DNA of 64,000 nucleotides from Marivirga aurantiaca (GTDB lineage: Bacteria > Bacteroidota > Bacteroidia > Cytophagales > Cyclobacteriaceae). Where the stretch lies: assembly GCF_016679925.1 (NCBI RefSeq), contig NZ_JAEQBW010000001.1, forward strand, positions 744,001 to 808,000. The letters are read 5' to 3'. A program made the translations under genes and the position numbers. Each line of letters begins with the position of its first letter. The stretch's first letter is position 1. Below the pieces are notes generated by a model. That model had not been told where the DNA came from. It worked only from the letters and a program-made list of their open reading frames with translations, and did not search any database. Shown piece after piece: positions 54,052 through 61,741 of this stretch.

Positions 54052-55389
54052 ATGGAAGTATTAAAATTACCCGAATTTTTCGATGACTACAGCTTATGGT
54101 TGTTGATTATAGGTGTTTGTATATTTATTGCCTCTTTTCTGCCCCGGATTTTATCTTCTGCACCACTCGGTATGCCCTCCCTGATTTTTATTATAGGTTA
54201 TCTTATCATCAAGTTACCTTTAGGGTTGGAACCCCCTGATATAAAGGAAGAAGGTACTATTGTAGAGCACATTACTGAACTGGCAGTAATTATTACCCTC
54301 ATGGCTGCAGGTTTGAAAATTGACCGTCCTTTTAGCTTTAAAGGATGGAAAGTCACTTGGTACCTGCTTACTATCACAATGATACTTACAGTAGCTTTAA
54401 CTTTTTTGGCGGGATGGGTAATTGCGGCTTTTGTGCCGGCAACTGCTATGCTTTTAGGGGCTGTAATTGCTCCAACAGATTCATTAATGGCTTCTGATGT
54501 GGAAGTTGGAGCCCCCAAAAAAGGAAGCAAAGATGAAGAAAATGGCCAGGAGGAGATGGAGGATCTGGAAGATATAGACGATATTGAAGAAGATGAAGTT
54601 CGTTTTGCAGTTACAACTGAAGCAGGTTTTAATGATGGGCTAGCCTTTCCTTTTACCAATCTGGCGCTGGTGATGGTACTTTTTGGTGCCCATCCTGAAA
54701 ACTGGTGGGAGACCTGGTTGGTAGTTGATGTACTATATAAGTTGATAATAGGTGCGCTAATGGGGTTGCTGTTGGGTTATGCATGCGCAAAAGCATTGTT
54801 CAGCATAGAAGTTAAAAGTGAATTGTCAAAATCTATTATGGGTCTAACTTCCGTGGGCATTACTTTAATAATTTATGGAATAACTGAGCATATTGGAGCA
54901 TACGGGTTTTTAGCCGTTTTTATTGCAGCAGTTACTATCAGGCAACTGGAACCAACTCATGTTTATCATACTTATCTATATCTCTTTATAGAAAAAATAC
55001 AGAGGATTTTCATGGTACTTATATTAATAGGTTTAGGGGCAGCAGTTGCAAATGGCCTTTTGGCTCCTTTGAATGTAAGTTTAATATTACTGGCTGTTAT
55101 TATCATAGCGATAATTCGTCCTGTTGCGGGAATATTAGGCTTGCTTAATATAAATGAAATTCCCTGGAGGGATAAATGGGGGATAACCTTCCTGATAGGA
55201 ATAAGAGGATTTGGAGCTATTTATTATTTATCATATGCTTTAAATCGGGCGCCTTTTCCTCAAGCTGATGAACTATACGCTGTGGTTGCATTAGTTATCA
55301 TTATCTCCTTGTTCTTTCATGGAGCTTTATCCAGCCCAATTATTGACAAGCTTGATAAATTGAGGAAGTATGGGAAAGGTAATGCATAA
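54052..55389 (+). CDS. cation/proton antiporter (NhaP/CPA1 type)
   Basis: A 445-residue transporter with about 12 hydrophobic segments. Family markers are AVIAPTDSLMASDVEVG (TDx element of the first discontinuous helix), TEAGFNDGLAFPF, where NDG corresponds to the ND motif with the transported-ion Asp, and GIRGFGAIYYLSYAL near the C-terminus. An acidic insert of about 25 residues (ENGQEEMEDLEDIDDIEEDE) lies between the TDS and NDG elements, which is unusual. It is 97 bp after the sigma-54 activator and divided from the lipoprotein gene by a bidirectional hairpin. It probably extrudes Na+ or K+ in exchange for protons. Confidence 0.88.
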   Translation: MEVLKLPEFFDDYSLWLLIIGVCIFIASFLPRILSSAPLGMPSLIFIIGYLIIKLPLGLEPPDIKEEGTIVEHITELAVIITLMAAGLKIDRPFSFKGWKVTWYLLTITMILTVALTFLAGWVIAAFVPATAMLLGAVIAPTDSLMASDVEVGAPKKGSKDEENGQEEMEDLEDIDDIEEDEVRFAVTTEAGFNDGLAFPFTNLALVMVLFGAHPENWWETWLVVDVLYKLIIGALMGLLLGYACAKALFSIEVKSELSKSIMGLTSVGITLIIYGITEHIGAYGFLAVFIAAVTIRQLEPTHVYHTYLYLFIEKIQRIFMVLILIGLGAAVANGLLAPLNVSLILLAVIIIAIIRPVAGILGLLNINEIPWRDKWGITFLIGIRGFGAIYYLSYALNRAPFPQADELYAVVALVIIISLFFHGALSSPIIDKLDKLRKYGKGNA

Positions 55390-55462
55390 GCGTTTAGGGC
55401 AGACCTTTAAAAAGTATTAATACTTCAATTATTTTCATAATTAACCTTTTTTAAATCTGATT

Positions 55463-55500
55463 TTAAAAAACCGGTTCCTGCTTATGATCAGGAACCGATT
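55463..55500 (-). terminator. Rho-independent hairpin between convergent genes
   Basis: cggttcctg (55472-55480) and caggaaccg (55489-55497) make a perfect 9-bp stem. The minus strand reads into TTTTTTAAAA, so it can terminate the lipoprotein gene, and the plus strand end attta is moderately T-rich for the antiporter gene. Confidence 0.75.
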
Positions 55501-55521
55501 TATAGAATATACCCTTAATGT

Positions 55522-55965
55522 TTACGGATTGTTAGTATTTCTTCTATCTGTTGTAGTTCCTGTTTCTTCCAGGGTAATCTCATAATAGGTATTTCCATTA
55601 CGAGTGTACGATCTGCTGCTATGAAGCTTCATGTTTTGAAAAGCCTCATCGTTTTCAAGCTTTTCACGTACTTCCCTTGGAAGGTCATTTATTGATCCCT
55701 CCGTTTGATTCGGGTTGTCACCGTAGTCATCAGGTATATTCTCGTCTGCAACCCTTCGATCAGTTTCGGCTCCCGTGTTATCTCTGCCACGGTCAGCTCC
55801 AAAACGGTTTCTGTCATACTCCGGATCATCAGCGTTTTCATCATAAACACCAGTTGTATCTGTTTGATCGGTAGCATTGTCATTCCTGGTTCCTCTGGTA
55901 TTATTATCACATGCTACCGAAATAAGAAATCCGGTTGCACAGAAGATCATCATAAGTTTTTTCAT
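55522..55965 (-). CDS. Asp/Asn/Arg-rich hypothetical lipoprotein
   Basis: A 147-residue protein. The signal peptide ends in the lipobox-like ISVAC with Cys19 as the likely modified residue, so it is an outer-membrane or periplasmic lipoprotein. The mature N-terminal 100 residues are polar and low-complexity, rich in Asp, Asn, Thr and Arg (TRGTRNDNATDQTDTTGVYD), and look disordered. The last ~45 residues (DLPREVREKLENDEAFQNM, then GNTYYEITLEET) look like a small folded PepSY-like domain. Regulation is not visible. Convergent with the antiporter gene. Confidence 0.75.
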   Translation of the reverse strand: MKKLMMIFCATGFLISVACDNNTRGTRNDNATDQTDTTGVYDENADDPEYDRNRFGADRGRDNTGAETDRRVADENIPDDYGDNPNQTEGSINDLPREVREKLENDEAFQNMKLHSSRSYTRNGNTYYEITLEETGTTTDRRNTNNP

Positions 55966-56771
55966 AGTCTTAGTTTTAAATTAAAAATGATTAATAGTTT
56001 ATTTTGATATGATATATTCAAAATACATGCCTGTATATTTCTTCATTGGGACTTGCTGAAAAAGTCTCAGGTGCATTAATTACAAGCGGGTGAAGTGAAC
56101 CCTATAATACTTCAATGTCATTATTCAAATTGAGTCCGTGAAGTAAATCATATGTTTACCTACAGCACTTGCTTCCGGCAATTAAAACCTGAGTTTAGCC
56201 CCAAAACACCTTTAAATCATATTTCAAGTGCAGGAAATTAAAACCACTATCCTTAAAAAATCCCACTCTTTTCCCTTTTAATATTACAGTGTAAATCTGA
56301 TTCTCAATATAGTGAGTCTTCTTTAGAGCGTCCTAATTTGAAGAATTGGACAGACTGCTCAGAAAACATGAAGATAGATAAGTAGAGTAACTCAGGAATA
56401 ATTTCGAAATGATAGGCCATATTTTTTGAAGAGAACAGATAAAGCAGGTAACATTTTCACTCCAAAGTGTGGCTAAAATGCACCATAATGTCACGCTCAT
56501 TTTATTGCATACATGTCCCAATGTGCCATTCTATGGCATTCTTTCAAGTGGAATATATATTGCCTTTATAATTGAATGTTTAAATGAGGAAAGTCAGCAG
56601 GATTTTATGAGGTTGTTTATTACAGGCTCATGGAATTTCGTTCAATCATTAATTGGCAGGTGGTTTATTTAGTACATAACTCTTTATAATTTGATTGATT
56701 TAGCTTCCACTTCAGTTATACAAAGCTTTAATTCAACTAGTTCAATTTTTAATCTTCTAAAAAACTTTAAT
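55966..56771. other. 806-bp gene-free stretch
   Basis: The region upstream of the Mn catalase. ORFs of 62-67 codons on both strands lack family signals or coherent codon use. No tRNA, REP unit or clear hairpin was found. It may hold the catalase promoter and decayed sequence. Confidence 0.5.
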
Positions 56772-57716
56772 ATGTTCTATCACGCAAAAGAATTACAATT
56801 TAATGCCCGGGTTTCCAAGCCGGACCCCAAATTTGCCCGCTTATTATTGGAACAATTTGGTGGAGGAAATGGAGAATTAAAAGCCGCTATGCAATATTTT
56901 GTCCAGGCTTTTTCCTGTAAAAATCCTTATCCGGACAAGTATGATATGCTCATGGATATTGCAACAGAGGAATTTAGCCACCTGGAAATTGTAGGTGCTA
57001 CCATCCAGATGTTGTTAAACGGAGTGAACGGAGAGCTCAAAGATACATCAGAGAAGGAGGAAATTATGTCATTGTTGGACGGAAAAAGTAGCAGGGATGG
57101 CTATATTCATGAGGCAATGGTTAACCCTCAGTTTACTGTATTGTCAGGTGGAGGACCTACCCTCACAGACAGCAATGGAGTGCCTTGGACGGGAGCCTAC
57201 GTAAATGCCAATGGAGATCCTTCAGTAGATATGAGGTCAAATATTGGAGCGGAGTCAAGGGCAAAAATTGTATATGAGTATTTGATGAAATTTACAGATG
57301 ATCCTGATGTAAAGGAAACTTTGAAATTTCTGATGACACGCGAAGTGGCGCATATGCAAATGTTTGAGGCAGCTTTATCCGATATAGAAAATGATTTCCC
57401 GCCTGGTGTAAGGCAAGCAGATCCGCGATATAGCAATACCTACTTTGATATGTCTTCAGGCTTTAAGCATAAAGGACCATGGAATACTGGTAAATCTTCC
57501 CGGTTGGGAGAAGAATGGCAACATATAGAAGATCCATTGGATTATGTAATCAAAACAAATGGTTTAAAGGATGTGGAGCCTACTGGAACCCATATTGATG
57601 AGGATGCTAAAAAGGAAAGGGAGAAAAATATAAGCGAGAAAAAATCCAAAGAAATAAAGTCTTCCGTCCCTGATAAGGATATCCAATGGAGTAAGTATGA
57701 CAGCAAAGTGCTATGA
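56772..57716 (+). CDS. manganese catalase family protein
   Basis: From the ATG at 56772 (MFYHAKELQFNARVS) the product is 314 residues, close to the family size. The di-manganese site is visible in NGELKAAMQYFVQAF, IATEEFSHLEIVGA (Glu and His of the bridging site) and FLMTREVAHMQMFEAALS with the second Glu/His pair. The C-terminal ~50 residues are Lys/Glu-rich and disordered (KKEREKNISEKKSKEIK). Mn catalase disproportionates hydrogen peroxide without heme. The upstream 27 residues of the longest ORF are Ser/Thr-rich and not family-like. Its stop overlaps the DsbA-like start by ATGA, indicating coupling. Confidence 0.92.
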   Translation: MFYHAKELQFNARVSKPDPKFARLLLEQFGGGNGELKAAMQYFVQAFSCKNPYPDKYDMLMDIATEEFSHLEIVGATIQMLLNGVNGELKDTSEKEEIMSLLDGKSSRDGYIHEAMVNPQFTVLSGGGPTLTDSNGVPWTGAYVNANGDPSVDMRSNIGAESRAKIVYEYLMKFTDDPDVKETLKFLMTREVAHMQMFEAALSDIENDFPPGVRQADPRYSNTYFDMSSGFKHKGPWNTGKSSRLGEEWQHIEDPLDYVIKTNGLKDVEPTGTHIDEDAKKEREKNISEKKSKEIKSSVPDKDIQWSKYDSKVL

Positions 57717-58426
57717 TAAGTGAAGCAGAGCCAAACATTCAATTGCTTAAGGAAGAATTAAAGGGCAGTAGTATCGAAATTACTTTCTATACGGATCCGC
57801 TATGTTGCTGGAGCTGGGGGTTAAAACCTCAACTCCAGCAATTACTTAATACTTTTGGTGAGGATATGTCCCTTACCTACTGTATGTGTGGTATGATCAA
57901 GAATTGGGAATCATCAACTGATTTACTTCATTCCATTAATAAGCCGGCTCAAATGGGACCTATGTGGATGCAGGCAGCAACCAAAATGAATATGCCACTT
58001 AACTATATGATATGGGAAAATGATCCTCCTTCCTCTTCTTATCCAGCATGTTTGGCAGTGACGGCAACCCGTTTGCAATCTGAGACAATCGCAGAAAAGG
58101 TACTGTTGAAGCTTTGGGAATCAGTAATGGAGAAAGGATTGAACATTTCTAAGCCGGAGGTAATTTATACTCTAGTGGAAGAAATATCTGCTACAAATCC
58201 TCAATTATTTGATGTTGACCACTTCAAAAGAGATCTTCATGGTTTAGAAAGCCGGAAAATGCTTAAGGAAGATCTCAAAAAAGCTGCCTTGGATGGGGTT
58301 GATCGGTATCCCTCTTTAGTGATTAGAAATAATAAAAGTAAAAGAAGCGTAAAAGCAGTGGGTTACAGAACTTATAAAGAGCTATTGGATTTGCTTTCAG
58401 GGCTTTCATCGAGATTGGAATACTGA
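57713..58426 (+). CDS. DsbA family thioredoxin-fold protein with CCWS active site
   Basis: A 237-residue DsbA/FrnE-like protein. It starts with a short N-terminal helix, then TFYTDPLCCWSWG (residues 24-36), where the usual CxxC (PLCSWCWG-like) is altered: Cys31 is followed by Cys32, Trp33 and Ser34, so the resolving Cys position is Ser and an adjacent Cys is present. Helical insert and C-terminal RYPSLVIRNNK (the cis-Pro loop) follow. There is no signal peptide, so it is cytosolic. It is coupled to the Mn catalase by a 4-bp overlap. A disulfide isomerase or thiol peroxidase role in peroxide stress is plausible. Confidence 0.85.
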   Translation: MISEAEPNIQLLKEELKGSSIEITFYTDPLCCWSWGLKPQLQQLLNTFGEDMSLTYCMCGMIKNWESSTDLLHSINKPAQMGPMWMQAATKMNMPLNYMIWENDPPSSSYPACLAVTATRLQSETIAEKVLLKLWESVMEKGLNISKPEVIYTLVEEISATNPQLFDVDHFKRDLHGLESRKMLKEDLKKAALDGVDRYPSLVIRNNKSKRSVKAVGYRTYKELLDLLSGLSSRLEY

Positions 58427-58653
58427 AGTTGATGTGTTACCTATTGGCTCCAAATTGTGGCACTTTGGTAACAATCAGGAGCTTTTCACATTTGTCCATA
58501 AAAATCAACCATTTATTCCCTGGCTTGGTGATGTTTTAAGGAGTTATCCATCAGTCTTTTACACCTAATTTGAACAAGTACTTAGCTGATGGAATTTTGT
58601 GCACTCATGGTATCATATTTGGGAGATTTCCTTTCTAACCAAAAGACAAGGCT

Positions 58654-59031
58654 ATGAAAATTATAAGCAGAAAAACCCACGGATATCTTGACTATTCAAT
58701 TGGAATATTGTTAATAGCAGCCCCCTGGATTTTTAACTTCGAAAACACAGGAAGTGCAAGTACTATACCTATTGTATTGGGAGTAGGTACTGTTATTTAC
58801 AGCTTAATTACCAATTATGAGTTGGGTGCCGTGAAAGCTATAGAAATGAAAACACATTTATTTATTGATTTTCTGGCAGGCGCCTTCTTAGCTGTATCTC
58901 CCTGGTTGTTTAATTTTGCAGATATAGTGTTCTGGCCGCATGTGGTTTTCGGTTTGGGCGAAATGATAGTGGCTTTAATGACTGATGCAAGTCCACGGAA
59001 GCAGTTCGAAGGTAATAAGCGTAGTTATTAA
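58654..59031 (+). CDS. SPW repeat membrane protein
   Basis: A 125-residue membrane protein containing two SPW-like units, YLDYSIGILLIAAPWIFNF (residues 11-29) and LFIDFLAGAFLAVSPWLFNF (~69-88), each with an aromatic P-W motif, and four hydrophobic segments in total. It has no enzymatic motif. Its repeat units resemble those in the VKOR-like protein of the 20935 operon. An AAGTACTT palindrome lies 71-78 bp upstream. It is between the DsbA-like and DUF892 genes and may belong to the same stress set. Confidence 0.85.
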   Translation: MKIISRKTHGYLDYSIGILLIAAPWIFNFENTGSASTIPIVLGVGTVIYSLITNYELGAVKAIEMKTHLFIDFLAGAFLAVSPWLFNFADIVFWPHVVFGLGEMIVALMTDASPRKQFEGNKRSY

Positions 59032-59178
59032 ATTCAATTTGCCTTTCTGACGATTATAGAGTGCTCAAAAATAAGTGCTGAAATTCCGGAAGAAAAACAA
59101 ATAGAATATAACCACAACTGCCTATAATTACGTAAATACATTACATAATGTACATTTTTTAACCTAAAAAAAAGAACC

Positions 59179-59706
59179 ATGACAGCAAAAAACAAATCAT
59201 CCGAAGAAATGAAAAATTCACAATTTCACGAACTTTTTGTTCATGAATTAAAGGATATATACTGGGCTGAAAATCATCTTGCCAAAGAATTAAAAAAGAT
59301 GAGTAAATCTGCTACATCTGAAAAATTATCCAATGCAATTGAAAAACATCAGGAGGAAACTGAAAACCAGATAAAAAGGCTGGAAAAGGTTTTTGAGATA
59401 ATTGATGTAAAAGCTTCAGGTAAAAAATGTGATGCTATGGAGGGGCTTCTTGAAGAAGCTCAGGAAATCCTTAAAAGTACCAAAGAAGATACAATGGTAC
59501 GGGATGCGGGAATCATTATTGCCTGCCAAAAAGTAGAGCACTATGAAATAGCATCCTATGGATCACTTGTTCATTTGGCTAAGCAAATGGGATCTGATGA
59601 ATGCGCAAAAATTTTATCGGAAACTCTGGAAGAAGAAAAGAAAACAGATGCCTTGCTCACTGAAATAGCTGAATCAGAAGTAAATGAAATGGCTGTTAAA
59701 GAGTAA
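59179..59706 (+). CDS. DUF892 ferritin-like (YciE/YciF) stress protein, second copy
   Basis: A 175-residue DUF892 protein: FHELFVHELKDIYWAENHLAK near the N-terminus, HQEETENQIKRLEKVFEII and DAGIIIACQKVEHYEIASYGS with the metal-site Glu/His residues. Compared with the copy at 25784 it is shorter and lacks the long polar N-terminal region. It is followed within 32 bp by a Rho-independent terminator, so it is probably monocistronic. Function as in the first copy: stress-induced ferritin-like protein of unknown activity. Confidence 0.9.
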   Translation: MTAKNKSSEEMKNSQFHELFVHELKDIYWAENHLAKELKKMSKSATSEKLSNAIEKHQEETENQIKRLEKVFEIIDVKASGKKCDAMEGLLEEAQEILKSTKEDTMVRDAGIIIACQKVEHYEIASYGSLVHLAKQMGSDECAKILSETLEEEKKTDALLTEIAESEVNEMAVKE

Positions 59707-59737
59707 ACCAGTCTTGAGAATCTAATCAATAATGAAG

Positions 59738-59763
59738 AAGGGGGCAGTTGCCCTCTTTTTTTT
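59738..59763 (+). terminator. Rho-independent terminator of the second DUF892 gene
   Basis: agggggc (59739-59745) pairs with gccctct (59750-59756; one G-U pair) around a 4-nt loop and is followed by eight T residues. It begins 32 bp after the DUF892 stop. Confidence 0.8.
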
Positions 59764-59783
59764 AGCCTTACTGGTGGTGTTGC

Positions 59784-59887
59784 AATGGTATTAAGTTAAG
59801 ACAATTTTCCTCCTCCCATCAGCTTGACCAATCGGGAGAGAAGGATGAAAGGTTGAGGGTTGAATAAAAGCTTAACTTAATAGCATT
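59784..59887. mobile_element. small terminal-inverted-repeat element, copy 2
   Basis: The left end aatggtattaagttaag (59784-59800) and right end cttaacttaatagcatt (59871-59887) are inverted repeats with one mismatch. The interior shares cctcctccc/gagagaaggat-type blocks with copy 1. The 9-bp word GTGGTGTTG flanks it directly (59774-59782 and 59890-59898), as expected of a target-site duplication or a repeated end. No ORF. Confidence 0.6.
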
Positions 59888-60030
59888 GAGTGGTGTTGAA
59901 TTGAGGGATAAAAAAATACCAGAAATCTCACACATACGAATCCATTACTAAAATAGTTCGCATGTAGAAAAAATAGATTCCTGGTATATCTTTTTATAGT
60001 CTAATCAGTCTAAAAATGAATTCTAAACAA

Positions 60031-60258
60031 TCAATCTGATCCTTCTACTTTTACAATCTTATTGTAAATTCCCATAATTAAGAGAGGTGCTGCCCATTGA
60101 CCCACGAACAATGCGGTATTTTTCTGTTTCATTAGTTTTAATGCCAATGAAGCACCCATTGCTGATACAGCAGTCCATAAATATACATCTGATGGTATTT
60201 TGGCAGTTTGGCTTTCAATTTCTTTTGCTACTTGGCCTTCTTTAAAATCTTTGTTCAT
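60031..60258 (-). CDS. small hypothetical membrane-associated protein
   Basis: A 75-residue protein with an N-terminal charged segment (KDFKEGQVAKEIESQTAKIP) and two short hydrophobic segments (VYLWTAVSAMGASLALKLM and LFVGQWAAPLLIMGIYNKIV). It lies convergently to the MITE copy 2 region. I do not recognise the family. Shape and codon use make it more likely than not a real small gene. Confidence 0.6.
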   Translation of the reverse strand: MNKDFKEGQVAKEIESQTAKIPSDVYLWTAVSAMGASLALKLMKQKNTALFVGQWAAPLLIMGIYNKIVKVEGSD

Positions 60259-60688
60259 GGCGATAGTTTTTTTAGTTAAAAGTTTATTTAATTACATGGT
60301 TCTTTTTCGTATGCGAAATCATACTCCTGATTACAATCAGATACCCAAAATTAGAGGAGTTTCAGTGCGATCTCATTACATAATAATTGTTATAGTTTAC
60401 ATCATTTTCAATAGTCAAAAAGTTAGTGCTTTTATAGTAGCTTAGGTTCTCCTGCGAATTTAGTGGACAATTACATTTAGATACATGAGATAAAAAATAT
60501 ATCAAGAATTTTTTGTCTGTTCTTGCTTCTGTCACTGATACTTTAAAGAATCTTTCCCTTCTTTTTGCTTAATCAAAAAGAAGCAACGCCAAAGGCATCC
60601 CTAAAATGAATAAGGCCGATCCTTCTAATCATAGTCAATAATACCGTTAAATTTTAATGGTAGAACCGTAGCTTATAGCAGCATAAGG
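60259..60688. other. 430-bp gene-free stretch with a 10-bp hairpin
   Basis: AT-rich with no ORF signal. cttctttttg (60558-60567) and caaaaagaag (60574-60583) form a perfect 10-bp stem with a 6-nt loop, typical of dispersed or terminator palindromes. The adjacent text aagcaacgccaaaggcatccc looks like part of a repeated element, not verified. Confidence 0.5.
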
Positions 60689-61645
60689 TCATGAGTCTAA
60701 TGATTTTACCACAAAAAAGCCGTCACTTCCTTGTTGTTGATAAAGCGGGAGGAAAATGTAGGCATCCCATTCGGAATAAATAGGTTTGTTGTCAGATGTG
60801 GCCAAAAGCTCTCCTGTCTTTATAGGTTGGAAATTTTTGAAACCCGGTTCCATTTTAAATATTTCACCCGGGGCAATATTATACCGATAGAAAACCTCAT
60901 AATTCCCCTTTTTAACATGTGATGATTGTTCCAGTAGTTGCCGTGAATGCTCCACGAATTCATTATCAGGATTAAGTAATAAGCCAGCTTTGGCAAGTGC
61001 CAACCATATCACTGCTACATGATGATCAATGGATTTTTCATCGGTATGTTGGCCGGCCTCCAATGTAAAACCTACATGACCCATTAAACTTAAATAATGA
61101 TCAAAATGTCCCGGAATGAATTGTTCTATTCCCCTGGCTACCGGAAGGGGAAAGGTTTTGGCGAAAGAGAAACTTTTTTCCTGTTTATTGACACTTATAT
61201 AGGGTGTGGTTTGAGAAGAAGTAGTATGCAAATCCATAAAAAACAGAGGATCATAAATAGGATCTCTTTTCAGACTATTTATTATTTGCAATAGCTCTCT
61301 GAACTCCGCCTCTTCTGCAAAATCTGGTGGATGGCCTTTTTCTAACTTTTCTGCCCTTTCAGGTGTGCATATCCTGTTCAGATCCTGATCAATTAACCTA
61401 ACGCCCTTTTTTAAGGCCTGTAAGTTGCCGGACACACCCATTATCCGGCCTTTCATTTGAATGTTATTCATCTCAAGTTGATTAAAAACACGTATTAATG
61501 CTGCTATTCCACTTGGTTCGTTTCCATGGACACCGGCACTTACTAATAAGGCCGGTCCCGGACTTGTATGCACCAAAGGATATTCCCCTATTAATCTTTT
61601 AAATTCTGTGGGCTTTAAGGATGCTGAATGGATGAGGTGTTGCAT
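60689..61645 (-). CDS. succinylglutamate desuccinylase/aspartoacylase family zinc hydrolase
   Basis: A 318-residue M14-like zinc hydrolase. The metal ligands are in SAGVHGNEPSG (His40 and Glu43) and FMDLHTTSS (second His near residue 140). The C-terminal FTLEAGQHTDE corresponds to the catalytic Glu region. These enzymes release an acyl or amino group from N-acyl-amino acids or trim peptide tails. The downstream neighbour in its direction is not a matching transporter. It is 96 bp downstream of the Y4yA-like PLP enzyme on the same strand, so they may be co-expressed. Substrate unknown. Confidence 0.85.
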   Translation of the reverse strand: MQHLIHSASLKPTEFKRLIGEYPLVHTSPGPALLVSAGVHGNEPSGIAALIRVFNQLEMNNIQMKGRIMGVSGNLQALKKGVRLIDQDLNRICTPERAEKLEKGHPPDFAEEAEFRELLQIINSLKRDPIYDPLFFMDLHTTSSQTTPYISVNKQEKSFSFAKTFPLPVARGIEQFIPGHFDHYLSLMGHVGFTLEAGQHTDEKSIDHHVAVIWLALAKAGLLLNPDNEFVEHSRQLLEQSSHVKKGNYEVFYRYNIAPGEIFKMEPGFKNFQPIKTGELLATSDNKPIYSEWDAYIFLPLYQQQGSDGFFVVKSLDS

Positions 61646-61741
61646 GTTAAAATGTGTTATAGGGATTTTAAAGAAGAAAGATATTTTAAAAGCAATGTAT
61701 TATTAGATGACTCTCTTTAACTCATATTATTAAGTCATTTT

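Noticed and set aside
56333-56672. 62- and 67-codon ORFs in the gap before the catalase
   Set aside because: They have no recognisable motif or leader, they overlap each other on opposite strands, and codon use is not gene-like by eye.
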